A stretch of 64,000 nt of DNA from NCBI GenBank assembly GCA_013180625.2, contig SNVD02008949.1:289037-353036 (forward strand), given 5' to 3'. The first letter of the stretch is position 1. Every line of letters begins with the position of its first letter. The DNA is from Boswellia sacra. Taxonomy: Eukaryota > Streptophyta > Magnoliopsida > Sapindales > Burseraceae. Shown one piece after another: positions 26,131-39,271 of the stretch. Below the pieces are notes generated by a model. That model saw only the letters and a program-made list of their open reading frames with translations. It had not been told where the DNA came from and searched no databases. A program made the translations under genes and the position numbers.

Positions 26131-29100
26131 AGGCATTGGATTCTTGGCAAGTTCTGCTGGTAGTCAAGATCTCATTATTTATTGATTTTTGTCCATGTTT
26201 GCAGCTAGTGGGTTGGGTAGAATGTTCTATGAAATATCACTGAAAGCAGATAGTCCAATGGATGATGGAACTAGCTAAATCAAAGTACTGTCAATGAACA
26301 AATAGAATATAAATATATGAACTACTTTTGATGAATACAAGTTCAGCAAATATATAGGCAGCTTAATGGAAGTGGTTCTCGAACCAGACCAGGAGCATGT
26401 TATGTGGATCTTGTAATGAAGTAAAAGAATATATGTTATAGTTAAATATTTATTGAAATTTGTGAAAGCAATAGAAAACTTATGTTCGATTGTTACTTGT
26501 GCTAGCTAAATATTCATCAGTCCTATGGCAAAATGATTCATGAATTTGAAAGGCAATTAAATCGTCTGCACTTCAACTTTCTGCTTGACCCTAAACAATG
26601 TTACCCCTTGTGGAGTGCTTCGATCTCTTTTACGATTTCTTTTCGATTTGCTTTTACGGCTTGCCCCCTAGGCTCTAGTGTTAAAGAGCTTTAGAGATAG
26701 GTCCAGGGGCACAATTACAAGGCACATAATTACATTTACATCGGGCTGCAGGGTGCTGCTGTCATTTCATCAACAAAACAAAATTGACAGGAAACAACAT
26801 ATATAAACAAACAGACTTGCTCTTTTCAGCTGAGTGGAGGCAATTTAACCCCAACTAGGAACAACTTTAATGCATTTTATAGTGGGAAACTTGAGTGATG
26901 GATAGAAAAGGTGAGGCTGTGGAAATGATCGGATTCAACTTTCCAAACCTCTTTATATCTTTTACAATTCTCTTTATTCTCTCATGGTTGAATCAAATAT
27001 AAATATTAATTATTTGAAAGTTATTGATCGATCTTTTAGTCGTTTTTGATGATGAATGGTTTGAAAAACTTTTTTTTTTTAACTTTAATTAGACAAAAAA
27101 CCTACAGAATCTGCTTGAACTTAATTTAATTAGATTAAGGTCAAACATTCTTAGGATTCACACTTATGGAAGAATTTATAATGTTAACATACACATCATA
27201 TTATGTTACTCGTATATTGATTAAGGAATATTATTACGTAATCAAAACTTTATAACTAAACTTTATGTGGTAATACGAAGTAATTAATAATCCATCACTT
27301 CATATATAAACTTTATAACTGCAAAATTAATATAAGAGCAAATCTAGAAAAATTTTATCTAAATAATGTAAAAATACATATAGTTTATTTTAATCTAATG
27401 TCTAGTTGAATCTATAAAAGCAAATTCACAAACATGTTTGTTGATGCAAGAAAATTGCACCACTAACTACAAGACACGTGTCCCAAAGAACTCACGAGAT
27501 GCGGTCTGTTATTCAGAATGGTCACCCAAGGTATAAATGTTGGCTTCTCTCCTACAATTGTTCCCGATTAGAAATGGTGTTGCTTGCATACTGCTTCAAC
27601 CTTCCTTCTGCCTTGGGTATGGAAGACAATGGACTACAAAATGGGGAGAGAAATCAGCAGGAACCGATGTTTCCCATGCGTGAACCCTCTGATGCTCAAA
27701 TCAACCATGCTTAAGGTTAAATGTATTTGCAAATATAGGAAATGTGTTTAATGTATAATAGAAAGGGCAAGTATCTAAGTGAGAAGTAGAGATATATAAA
27801 AGAGTTGTAGCCGTTGATGTTGGGAGTTTGATGTGGATGAGGAGTGCAGACAAGAGAGAATCGTGCTCGTTTTTACCCTCTTTGGTGAACTCAAACTTAA
27901 GAGATTCCTAAGACAACAAGAGTGGCGACTACGTAGGGTTTCTCACCAAGATTCCAGAATGTATTGTCTTAACCCTAATTATTGCTTACATACTCTCCTT
28001 TGGTATGTGTGAATGATCTATGCCGCTCATTCCATGCTGAATGAGTGGCTGGATGTGCTTTCTTGGCCACTAAGTTGAGTTTTGCCATCGCTGTCAATTT
28101 GCTATCCTTTTCTCCAACAGACACGTGGACGGGGGGACCATCTCACTATATATGCATATGCAAGTCCGTCGAGCTGACATTTGGGTGAGGGGACCACTCC
28201 CTTTTTTCGCAAAGGCGATCTAGACAACTATTATGCCATACTATATTTTTGGCATTTTCTGTGTGGGAGAAATTTGGAGGTCGGGAATAAGCGAGGTAGA
28301 GCTGGCTGACTTATTTATTTAAGACCCGTAGTGTTTGAATTAAGGGGGTTGGTAACAGTATGAAGGTGTCCTCCTGAGGAGTGACGATTAATTTGGGCCA
28401 ACTCATAAGGGATAGTTTTATCTTTTTTCATGATGTGTAATATTTTTCTTTTACACTAGTTCTCGTAGTTACAAGTCCAAAAAGTATTTGAGGACTTGTG
28501 ACTAGATTGTCGTTCTAGTTCGAGGGCAAAAAATAGTTTTCCTTTACAATGTTCATAATATTAAAGACCTTAGATATACTTAGATACTCCATCAAATTTA
28601 TTTGGTTTTCTCCTACTCTTCTATAAGTACAAGTTGTTTGAATATTAATTCCTACCTAGTCTGCAAACAGTGATACCGATGTGCACTGTGTACATGTGTT
28701 AATTGTTTAATTTGAGAAGTGCATGAATGAAGCTACAATAATTCTTCTGCTTGCAAAATGGAAATTGAACACGTTAACCTCTATATATGTCATAGCTAAT
28801 TACTTCACTTTAAACTCAAATCTTGGCCTCTTCATCAGGATCTAAGAAGTTCCTGATCAGCTGGTTAATTAGTACGTACCTTTGCTCATTTTAAATCTTA
28901 TCAGTTAGAGAAAAAGAAGGTGATGATTTCAACTCATTTTGTTCATTGCAATGATTATGATTCCATTTTCTGGGGCAAACAAAAAGTGACAATCTTTTAA
29001 ATCAAACTTATGATTTCCATTGCTGGGGAGTCATCCAGACCCGACACCACCACACTCTGGCTCCACTGCCCATTTACTTTCGCTCAAATTTACACTAGCA

Positions 29101-30187
29101 AAAAGAAACAGTACACTGCAATTATATATCCTTTCTTATCCCATTTCTTCTAACAGTTAATCAATCCACTTCTTTTGACATTTATATAATATTAATTACT
29201 CCAAATGGACCACTTATGATAAAAGGGATAAACATTTTGCGACTATTAAAAGTGATTATTGAATCTGTTTAAGCACATTATTTACAGTTAATTAAAAAAA
29301 AAACTGCTTTTTACTTGGAAAACCGAGGTGGAGAAGATCACATCCAAAGAAGGAAGTTAAGAGTTTGGTCATTGATGGCCACGTAGGGTAAAAGTTGGAA
29401 ATATTGTGCGTGACAGGTAGGAATAAGGTGCCATAAATTAGGGAAACTTAATAAAAGTCAAAACACTATAGTTGACTTCCCACACTCCCCTTTGTCGGCT
29501 TATGGTGGGAGGCACAAAACACACGACAAGACACGAGCCGCGCTGTCACGTCATTCCAAGTATGCAACTACTTTCATGCACTGTAAATCATGTCCATCCA
29601 ACGCAAACCCAGACCCAGCCAACACCATCACCACCCCCTTTTGGGCCTCTACATGGGTTTGGCCTCTTGGATTTCCATTGCAGCTACCAAAATTTGCTGA
29701 TGAATTCCCATTTGATATTTGTTACATGAATAACAAGTTACTTCGTTCCGATTGTTATGGTGATCCTTATTAGGCCGGTCGATCCCCCTCTGATCTTCGA
29801 CTATAGGAGGAGCCAAGGTACACAGACAATGGTCTATACATTTATGTTAGGACGAATTACCATGCCTAGACGATTGCCCTTGCATCAAATCACCCCAAAA
29901 GGTGTGTCTCGGTTGGATACAGTTAGTACACTTCCAAGGTGGAATTAGGTTTTATAAATTCTTCATTTCTAGCTCTAGGTATTTATTCTACATATTCTCA
30001 TTTTTTTCTCTAGTTTTTTAAGCTGAGATTCTCTAGAGAATTCAGGCTTAAGGGATTCTAACTTAAAAGGGTTGAAAAGTCATCGTCGGCACGCTCTATA
30101 TTGAGTATGTTGTTCTGAATGTAGGATCAGCCGCCATCAGTTGCTATATATATCAACATTTAATTTATAGTAGAGCTAGTTATAATC
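26131..30187. other. Intergenic region, no gene recognised
   Basis: About 4 kb. Short ORFs at 27478-27714 and 29472-29948 have no recognisable homology. The stretch 27.7-28.5 kb is less AT-rich than its surroundings and may be old transposon DNA, but neither ends nor domains could be found. Confidence 0.4.
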
Positions 30188-30580
30188 TTGACACATCTTT
30201 TTGAAGATTCATATGTCAAATATCTTTTTCTTGATGGTCCATCAGTTGGTTGTACAATTATTTCTAAGGTATCAATCACATGTCAAATTAATGTTGATTG
30301 TAGAGAGATTGAATCAAAATTTTCTAAGGCGATTCCATATGGGCCAAAAATCTTTAAGGAATCGGCCCCAGACCATCAGGTTTTGTGGTTTCTGGCAGTT
30401 AGTGGAATTCATTTCCCTGCAGAAGTTGATTGTGAACGTCTAACAGCCACATCTTACAAGCAAAATGACCAAAATTCTAAGTTTTCAATTAGCATGCGTT
30501 TTCTTCCTAGTCCCCTCGCATCTGCATGCGATACCTTCCCAGTACAGTACCACATGAGATTTAACTTTCTTGATTTCTGA
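30188..30580 (+). CDS. Unrecognised 130-codon ORF
   Basis: An open frame starting MTHLFEDSYVKYLF and ending in HMRFNFLDF. It is the longest unassigned ORF in the left 40 kb, but no domain, signal peptide or repeat is evident. Flanking DNA gives no supporting promoter or exons. It may be spurious or a fragment of an old element. Confidence 0.2.
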   Translation: MTHLFEDSYVKYLFLDGPSVGCTIISKVSITCQINVDCREIESKFSKAIPYGPKIFKESAPDHQVLWFLAVSGIHFPAEVDCERLTATSYKQNDQNSKFSISMRFLPSPLASACDTFPVQYHMRFNFLDF

Positions 30581-32325
30581 ACTGCAGAGAACACATGCAT
30601 GCTAGTATTTACATATGACGGGAATCTCCCTCTATAAAACTGTACTGCTAACTTCAGCAAATACTGAATTCAGTTTCACATCTTTAAATGATGATGATTT
30701 AGTGATTTTCACAATCCTAATTGAAAATTATGAGTTGTTATATATTGACGTTGGTTGCGAAAGCATAAATGAATGTAACATTCAGTTCAGTTCTTGCATC
30801 GCTCAACAAGGACTTAGGCAGCTTTCAAGGGCTATAATTAGCTAGCTGATCGAGCAACTTCCCAACCAAATTTGCTTACTTTATCTCTGCGAAGGCTTTC
30901 TCATGCCAGTAAAGTTCTACATATTAAACTTGTATCCAAAGCCAAAAGCGAGAGTTATTAAACTTGCTATAAACGGAACGTGTTTTCCAGTACTGACAAT
31001 TAAAAAACTTCCAATTAAATTTTTGCCCAATTTCTTTTCTTAATAGCCTTGACTACTGGCAGGAATTAAGTTGGTTCCAGTAATTGTACTATTAGGTCCG
31101 GGGCAGTTGTCCTCCTTCATATATTTCGTGTTAACACTAACATAATTGGAAAAGACTTCCCCCTGACGAAATAAGCAACTTAGGCCAGTTGGGTACCTTT
31201 CTTTATTTAACTTTCACAACCATGATTATGAAACCAACTTAGGTCAGAATCATGATCGAAGAATTCTGTAATCCTCATGTAAATCAGCTTAATTACTAAA
31301 TTATTAAGAAATCACTTGACCAAAAGCTTAAGCTATTTGAATCTAACAGACTTGAAGACATTTCTTTGATATCATGTTGAAAAATCACAATTCATCCAAT
31401 TGCTTAAGCTTTATTAGAGAAGGGCCCAACATTAATATTTAAGTTTGACAACAATAATAATTTGATTTACCGTCAATTCATGAGACGTTAAATATTATAT
31501 TTCTTCTACCATCATCAATCAAACTTTTAAACGTGGACGAAACATATTTGAACAGCACATTAAGAGAAATTAAGTAGGTCTCTCGAGTAATTACTTATCA
31601 TCTTTCTGTAATTATCTTGAAGGAGACTGTTGAGTGAACTTTGCACACCGTGTCTCCTAAAGTCCCATCTCTAACTATGCTCTTCACATATTATATATAC
31701 ATATAGTACAAAATAAAAAATGCTTGGAAAGGACGAAGGGCTGAAGTGGTTGTTTGAATGGAGGACTCCGGACGACTTTAAACCTAACTTTCCCCCACTT
31801 GTAATTAATTAAGCAACAAAAATCTTTAAAGCACATAATCAAATGTTACTTTACTCGAAGATATAATAGTTTATAAACATCTGTATCATCACAAAGCAGC
31901 ATTGATACAAACAAAGTATTGATGAAATCATACGAGACAATATGAAAACGAAAAAAAAAAAAGTTTTAGCAAAGACTTACTGTAGTACTGGACCTAATGG
32001 TCATCAGTTGCAATCACACCTCAGAAGAACTTAAATTACTAAACGGAAATCCTACCTACTCTGAAAGGACATCACCTCAGGATAATATTGTATTCTTCCA
32101 GGACATCTGTCGAAAACTCCTTTAATTGTTCTTCAACTCGTTAGAAAAGGATAAAATGGCCTGGCAGAAAACTTTGAACAAATTTGACTATTCTGTCAAC
32201 TGGTAATTAATCATTTCCTGCCATCTGAAATCATTTTTGCTAATTGACATTTGATTAAGTGGGTTAATTAGTAGATCCTTTCTTATTAGACTACATTGAT
32301 AACTTTCCTCGTATTGATGTTTATA
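30581..32325. other. AT-rich intergenic region
   Basis: No coding, RNA or repeat feature could be supported up to the target duplication of the solo LTR. Confidence 0.45.
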
Positions 32326-32330
32326 AGATC

Positions 32331-33295
32331 TGTTAGTTCGAGAGGTGACACACATGACATGTATATTGCATATGAGTAATTTATCTATCATGTAATAAAA
32401 ACATTAAATATAGATATTTTCCTAATCTCATTTATTTTATATAGATATTTTGTATTAGGAGAATTTTAATTAAAATAGGATAAGTTTTTATATGGTATCC
32501 TAGTTGAATAGGAATAAGTTTGGATTTGGTATCCTAGTTGAATAGGATAAGTTTGGATTTAGTATCATAGTTAAATAAGAAGTTTTATATTTGTATTAAT
32601 TATCTCTTATTAGATTAGAATATTATTTAAGTATTCTAGTTTACTCATGAGAGTATATTATTACTTCCTATAATGTTTGATTATTATCCAAACTTTCCTT
32701 ATGAGTTTTATTGAGATTCTACAGGATCTTGATAATGATTACAATTGATATCAAATACTATATAAAGCTATCTTCATAGCTTTGGAGGAAGGCATTCAAG
32801 GCATTCAAGGCAAATTGAGAGAGAGCACGCAAGAGCAAGTTTGAGTGCGTTTTTTTATTTATTTTTTATATCTTATGTAAAGCTTTAGGCTTTGGTTAAT
32901 GGTTATAGATCGTGTGAGCTTAAGGGAGTTGAGTAATCACATGTGTCTGTACCAGTTACAGGTCTGTACCAGTTACGAGTGTTATGTTATTCTTAACTGT
33001 GTGTAGTTAAGATAATCGTGACAGAAAAAGAGCAACATTAGAAGAGTGTGTGAAGGACTATTGTTGTGATTGGGGTTGATCAAGTTTACATAGATTATGT
33101 TTGTGAGTGAGCGGGTGTCTACCACTGTAAAGAGTCGTAAGTCGAGTGTAAACACATACAACATAGTAGATTGTAACTCTTGTTGCCTGTGGATGTAGGT
33201 TGGTTATAATCGAACCACGTAAAAATCCTGTTTCGATTTACATTACTGTTTTCAGTTATATTATTCGTAATTTTCATACGCTGCAAAACCCAACA
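32331..33295 (+). mobile_element. Solo copia LTR with perfect 5-bp target duplication
   Basis: The 965-bp unit opens TGTTAG and ends CCAACA. It is flanked on both sides by AGATC (32326-32330 and 33296-33300). A TATA-like ACTATATAAAG lies at about 32758-32768. The 3' third shares the GTGGATGTAGGTT, GAACCACGTAAAA and GATTTACATTAC blocks with the LTR at 1196-2054, which lies on the opposite strand. No internal sequence remains, so it formed by recombination between the two LTRs of one inserted element. Confidence 0.9.
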
Positions 33296-33300
33296 AGATC

Positions 33301-34575
33301 ATTTAATGATGATTTTGTTAACCCTTTGCTGTCACAATTACATTAACTATTAATTATGCAATGTTCTGCATGTGCTGAAACTGTACTATATGTGTAATTT
33401 TTTCTTTAAGCGGGTTGTTATTTATTTATTTCCCTCTAATTATTGTAATTTTTTTTTATTGTGATTTTGTATGTCCTATATAGATACTGAAACATAAGTG
33501 ACTCATGACCAGTCCATTTCAGTGTTATTTTGTTTATGCAAGTTGGTTACAACTTTATTTTATTGAGGGTGTTAGTGGATCATATTCATTGCATGGCCTT
33601 GGTATTTTATGGTCATTTGATCAGAAGCCACAGAACCACAAAATGAGATCAATTCTAATGTCTGATAAAGCACAGTAGCTCGATTTAAGTTTACATGCAT
33701 TGAATCATCAATAACATTTCCTATTTTGCTTGAAAACAAAGATTTTATAATTATTTTAATTAATCTAAAGACATTCCATATCACATATATGTCTTGTTTC
33801 CTATTAAGCCAGTCTCTTAAATTGTCTTATTATCTTATAAGCCTTAATATTGGTCGCAACTATCCAACCAAAATTAGGTAATTCTGATATGTTTGAAAAA
33901 GCAAATAAATGTATAAAAGAAATAATCTGCATAATGCTCCATGTGGCATGAAGAAGACCTATGAAACGAAGGCTGAAGGCCCATGAAATGAAGGCCAAAT
34001 AAAGAAATGAAATTTATTTCCCATATAATATAAAGTTAATATTTTAATCCTGCGCAGGGCCACTTCTGTGAGCAATTATGGAGCGTAGGGATAAATTAGA
34101 TACAAGAATTGAATAGCTGTGCCACAAAAGAACAAGACAAGTCATATCATGATATCTCCTAATCTCTACATCACTTTCACATACACGAAACATCGTTTTA
34201 ATGCAGTTAGGTCTCCTGTCATCTAAGGCTCAATTAAGAAGAAAATGAACTCTCAATTAACAGCGACATTTTCAGACTCCACTAAGCCAACTGTTGATTG
34301 AAACGTCTCCATCTTAACTGAGAAGCTCTATTGAGCTCTATGCTAATGATCTGATGTACTGGCATGCCAACTTGATACGCAAACAAAGAATCTTCGGGGA
34401 AATTAAAAATTTCCGAGCAAGGATGAATATACACAATTAATGTATTAGCAATAATCCAATCCATTCTCGTGGCTTTGAGTTGATAAGAAGAAAGGAGGGA
34501 AATTAATACAGAAGACAATAATCTCGTATATATGTACAGACAGAATCGCAGAAATGTCAATACATGCTAGAAGTT
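33301..34575. other. Intergenic, 3' side of the WD40 gene
   Basis: AT-rich, with short minus-strand ORFs (33572-33784, 33804-33998, 34282-34560) that show no recognisable homology. The part nearest 34575 probably includes the 3' UTR of the WD40 gene. Confidence 0.45.
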
Positions 34576-35883
34576 TCAAAGAAATGGAACCCGTATCTGC
34601 CAGATCTTAATATCGCAATCCAAGCTGCCGCTGTAAACGAGATAAGAAGTACCAGAATCTAAATCTTCTTGTGCATTATCACTATCAACAACCGCAGTCA
34701 AGCACTTAACTGGTTTTTTGTGTCCTTCAAGAACTGCTGAACAAGAATAACTCTTCTCGCTTCCTCTCCTCCAAATCCTAACCGTATTATCAGCTGATCC
34801 ACTGCACACCAAATTAGATACAACAGCTAAGCACAAGATCGCCTTGGAATGCCCTCTAAGGGCACCTGTCAACGCCATTTGATCTGTAACATTACTGTCT
34901 CTCTCCCACACCAGAATCGATCGATCGCATGCACCTGAATACAGCACTGACCCGTCAACACTAAGCGCTAGAGCATTCACAGCTGACTTGTGCTTCTCCA
35001 AGGTAGCTACGAGTGAATGCTTCTTCTCTTCTGCTGCATGCTTCCTCCATACCTTTATTCTCTTGTCAGCCGAACCTGTGTAAACGTGCCCATCATTGGA
35101 AACTACTATAGCATTGATGGCGTCATCGTGAGCGTTCTTCACAGACTCCAAACACCTGAAATTGGATGTCCGCCAAATTTTGAACGTTCGATCCCATGAA
35201 GTGGAATAAAGAAGAGAACCGTCTCCTGATATCGCCAGCGCAGATACGGTATCCACGTGATGTACCCACGTGCACTTCTTGTGTCGCCTCACCTCTACAT
35301 AGTTGTTTGCGGAGAAGCATCTTATGAAACGGTCATTCAGTGTCGGGAGCGTGGCTATACATTCGTATTTTTTGTCCAAATCGATTTTCCAAATGCGGAT
35401 TTTGTGATCTTGGTGTGCACTGAAGAGCTTGTCACCCAAAATTACAAGAGACTTAACGGCGCCGTTACCAGTGGCAACTACGTTGTCATCACCACTTGAA
35501 GCTTTTACAGAAGGCTCTCGGTTCCAAACTCGGATCTCGCTGTTCGAAGAGGCGCTGTATAGAAACTTTCCAGCCACAGCAAGGGAGGACACATAGGAGG
35601 AGTTGCCTTTGAGAGTAGCTAAAAGACTTTGCTGGGTAATTTGAAATTGAGCTTTTACCTGTTGTTGAAATGGAGAAGTGAGGGAGGGAACAGATGCAAG
35701 ACTCGGTTGAGAAGAGAGGGAAGAAATTGATGGATCGGATAGAAGGTGATTAGAGTGAGATTGAGATTGAGATTGAGGTTCAGTGTCTTTGTTTGTGTGG
35801 CAAGGCAACGGACAAGGACACGGAAGAAGTCCCATTTTCTTTGCAATTAGCTGAAGATTGTTGGCGGCACCACAAGCGTTCAA
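34576..35883 (-). CDS. WD40-repeat protein, JINGUBANG-like
   Basis: A 435-residue intronless ORF. After a polar N-terminus rich in S, Q and P (about 30-80), seven WD40 repeats can be traced: about 87-121 (ending IRVWNR), 137-168 (IRIWKI), 207-238 (FKIWRT), 249-281 (IKVWRK), 293-328 (ILVWER), 341-373 (VRIWRR) and 385-430 (IKIWQI). They suffice for one seven-bladed propeller. The third-to-fourth repeat text (DGSLLYSTSWDRTFKIWR, then NAHDDAINAI) is diagnostic of the plant JINGUBANG group. Its Arabidopsis founder restrains pollen germination through a MAPK-linked pathway; a similar role here is inference. The first ATG is at 35883, but Met17 (35835, MGLLPCPCP) could be the true start. The family usually lacks introns, as here. 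Neighbours give no functional hint. Confidence 0.93.
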   Translation of the reverse strand: MNACGAANNLQLIAKKMGLLPCPCPLPCHTNKDTEPQSQSQSHSNHLLSDPSISSLSSQPSLASVPSLTSPFQQQVKAQFQITQQSLLATLKGNSSYVSSLAVAGKFLYSASSNSEIRVWNREPSVKASSGDDNVVATGNGAVKSLVILGDKLFSAHQDHKIRIWKIDLDKKYECIATLPTLNDRFIRCFSANNYVEVRRHKKCTWVHHVDTVSALAISGDGSLLYSTSWDRTFKIWRTSNFRCLESVKNAHDDAINAIVVSNDGHVYTGSADKRIKVWRKHAAEEKKHSLVATLEKHKSAVNALALSVDGSVLYSGACDRSILVWERDSNVTDQMALTGALRGHSKAILCLAVVSNLVCSGSADNTVRIWRRGSEKSYSCSAVLEGHKKPVKCLTAVVDSDNAQEDLDSGTSYLVYSGSLDCDIKIWQIRVPFL

Positions 35884-38800
35884 GACTATTCGGATGGTTT
35901 GGTTTGAACCAAACTAGTTTTTAAATGCATTAATATGAAATAGGGAACGGAGTAATTTAGCGAAAAAAAAAAAATTTAAGGGTCAAGGAATATTTAAGCA
36001 TTGCGGAGAGTAGACAAGGGATATGGCCAAATTCGTAAATGAAAGACTATTAAATAACAAAATAATCGATCAATTCAGGAAACAGGTCTGGAATCTCTAT
36101 CTGCAAATTGGGCATGTATCCAAATTTACACTGCTTGGCAAGTTAGCATATTTTCGGCACAATTTCTGCTTCTGGGTTTGTGGCCCCACACTGCTTTACG
36201 CCTGTTGGAGCAGTTAGTGAAACAGATGGATGTAACATGATCGATGGTTACATTGGAAAGGGCCTCATTACAAGTTTTAAGAACTTCCTCAACTTTTTGT
36301 GGCCTCTTTTTGGGTTAGTGATTAGCTAAGGTAAATATTTAGAAACACATCTGCAGGTAGAAATTAATTAAACAGCATCAACTAATGAATTTGTTTATAT
36401 TTTTCTTGTTAATTTTTATTCCGATTAAATTTCTAAACTTAAACCAGTCCCTTCCAAGCAAAATTCAATCTCAAGACCTCACAAGGGACTTTAGTAGTTA
36501 AAAGTGATTTACACATAAAAAAAAGAAATAATGCTCTTGGCTCTAATCCGTAGGGCTCTGAAGTTGATTAGGGAAATTTCTAGATGAGTGACTGGCTAGT
36601 GATTCGAAACATCTAATTACGGCCGGTTGATGTGATCTAGATGCATCTACAGCTAACGAGATGACAGTGTAGCAATGGTTAAAAAAATAATTACCTCACA
36701 TGCTCTCCTTTACTCTTGCTTTTTAACGTAGAGAACCAATATAAAAAAGCTTCCATTATGTTGGTACTGAGATGTGTGGAGCAATAACAAGAAAAGTAGT
36801 CAAAATTGTACCCCAAAAAAAAAATGAGGACAAGGAAAAATGACAGCTTTCATATATGAACAGGATAAAAATTTTCATCAACTTTTTAATTTCTGAGAAC
36901 AATAATTTGATGATAAAATTATTCATACTAAAGTCGTTGGCTCATCAACAACGAGTGGGACAGAGTATATGATCATTCTCCTCTACTGTTACTACTTTAT
37001 AGTATGAAAAAACACGTGAACTCCTGGAATTTGGCATGGGAAATATTCCTGATATAAAATCATCAATAGAGTTAAGGGCAAATAGTGATAAAGAATTACT
37101 TGTGAAGCGTCTCTCATCCAGTTTTTTTATTCAAGGAACGCTGCACTACAAGTCAAAACAATCAACAAAGCCTTTTCTCATAGCGTCTCTAATCCAGTTG
37201 CAAGTATTATTCACTCACCCAAACTATTAATGCAACTAGTGCAAATTAATTTCCAAAACTCTTTATGTTGATCAGTGTCTTTCTTCCAGGCCTTTATTAA
37301 TTGGGTAGTTTTCACTTGTGTTCTCAAGGATATATGTTATGTCTTTGAAAATTATATAAATTTATTTGAAATTTATTTATTTAATACTTTTTACACAGTT
37401 TTGAGTGAAATTTACAGTTTTTGAAAAAATTTATATAATCTTTAAAAGAATTTACCTTTTAGAGTTTAACATATATGTTTAAGGCACACGTTAATATTAT
37501 TCTTATTAATTATAATTGAGATTTGAAAACCTTGGTGAAGAAAAAAAACGAAATATAAAGATTCCCGAAGGAAATTAAATTTAAGATAAATCACAAACTA
37601 TAAGGTACGAAACCCGGAATGAGCACATGATTAGTACTCTTGTTGTCTGCAATTTCTCCAATACTTACTCGTTTTGGGCTTCAAAAAATTTGGACCTTTC
37701 TCCATTTATGGTTGCTTCCAGTCCTCGCAAGGAGCCAATTCACACTCAGGACTAAGCTTAACTTTGCCGAGTACATGCACCATGAGAAACTTAATTGATT
37801 ACATAGGCCATCTGCACTATCAGATTGCACATTTTAAGTGCAAGCGATCTTAGAGAGGATTGGCGTTGACAAATATTATATTTATTGTTAATCTTGTTTC
37901 TTTATTAATTCTAATCTTAATGATGCTATGATGTAAAAGATCCTAAACAAACCTGTATATATGTAGGGATCAGATAATTAAAAATCATAAACCGTGTTTA
38001 GACCTGATCTTGTGTCCCCAGTTATCAACACAGGATGGGGACGAAGAAGATAACGCTATAAACACCCCTTATACCTCTAACTTGTCCAATTTATGTATGA
38101 TTCATTTATATATAAATATATCAATCATAAGCAAAAGTACGGAGAGGGTGATTCACAGAAGACACAGTTTCTCTCTTCTGATAATGTGTAAAGCTTTTAC
38201 TTGTTAATAATGAATAGAAAGGACACAAAATAAAATTAAAGAAATTTCGACCTTGCATATATACTGTATACACCGTGATAGTGGCACATCTCTTGTGGAA
38301 GATTATGCACCATTTTCTGGTAAAAGTTTATTTATTTCATACATATATTACAGAGGGATGAACTGCATTAATATAATTATAAATTAATATACAAATTTGT
38401 TGATAAAAAACAATTTCCACAACACACAGTGTGGACACGTGGTTCGAAGCTAAATCTCATGCCAAAAGTAAAAAGATGAAAATACTCTTCATAGGAGACA
38501 CATTAAAAGGGGAATAAAATATGAAAATGCATGAAAATATCAAGAAGTGATTCAAAACTTGGCAAATTAGCTGACGAAGGAATCTTCAGTTAGTATCTTC
38601 AATCCCTAGCTGCTTCATGCTTCAAACAAAGCTTTAATGGTGTTTTTCTCATCTCCAATTACATGACAGCCGCAATTAGAAAACTGATGGTGATTTCACC
38701 ATTAATGATTATCTAGCTTGTAGACGTGAAACTTTAATGAATTAAATGATTAAATATTTTATACAAGCTGACGTGGTACTTCTGGAGGACCTGAGCCACC

Positions 38801-39163
38801 CGACAGCGCTGACATGATGGTAGCTAACTTGACATTGTGGGCCGGATTTGGGTCTTATCAAGTAGTGGCACATGGTTTGGGCTAACATCTCGGTAAGCTT
38901 TGGAACTCCAGTACGCATATTGACTTGGCTCACTTCGGAGGTGTAAGGTGTGCTTAGGAATGACATGGGTTAAATTAGCTGCAGATAATCCACAACACCT
39001 CCAAGCTGAAACCGTTAACGGAGGTAAAAATTTCACAATAAGACCGGACGGAAGATCTACCAAGGTCAAGAGTTCCCCAAGGACTAGCTTCTAGCTTGGT
39101 TGTTTCAGCAGGGGAACACTTTTTTGCAACTACACAAATAGCAAAAAGGCATGGGCAGCGCGG
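35884..39163. other. Promoter side of the WD40 gene and intergenic DNA
   Basis: A small inverted repeat (GTTTGGTT-CA-AACCAAAC) lies just upstream of the WD40 start, near 35898-35916. No clear TATA box was seen. Beyond it is AT-rich DNA with short ORFs only. The 38.74-39.16 kb part is less AT-rich and may be old transposon sequence. Confidence 0.4.
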
Positions 39164-39232
39164 CCTGGCCATGCCGAGTTACATATAACTCTTAAAACCT
39201 GGCCATGCCGAGTTACATATAACTCTTAAAAC
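39164..39232. repeat. 34-bp direct tandem duplication
   Basis: Two exact adjacent copies of a 34-bp unit (CCTGGCCATGCCGAGTTACA...), the second starting at 39199. The lack of differences suggests a recent event. It lies 40 bp left of a putative hAT-type element. Confidence 0.95.
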
Positions 39233-39271
39233 CTGAAAGTCCAGGTTACCAAATCCCCTTGACACCCATGC

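Noticed and set aside
29472..29948. Overlapping ORFs of 63-93 codons
   Set aside because: Three overlapping frames of similar length with no motif; none stands out as coding.
35017..35499. ORFs on both strands within the WD40 gene
   Set aside because: Shadows of the 435-codon frame.
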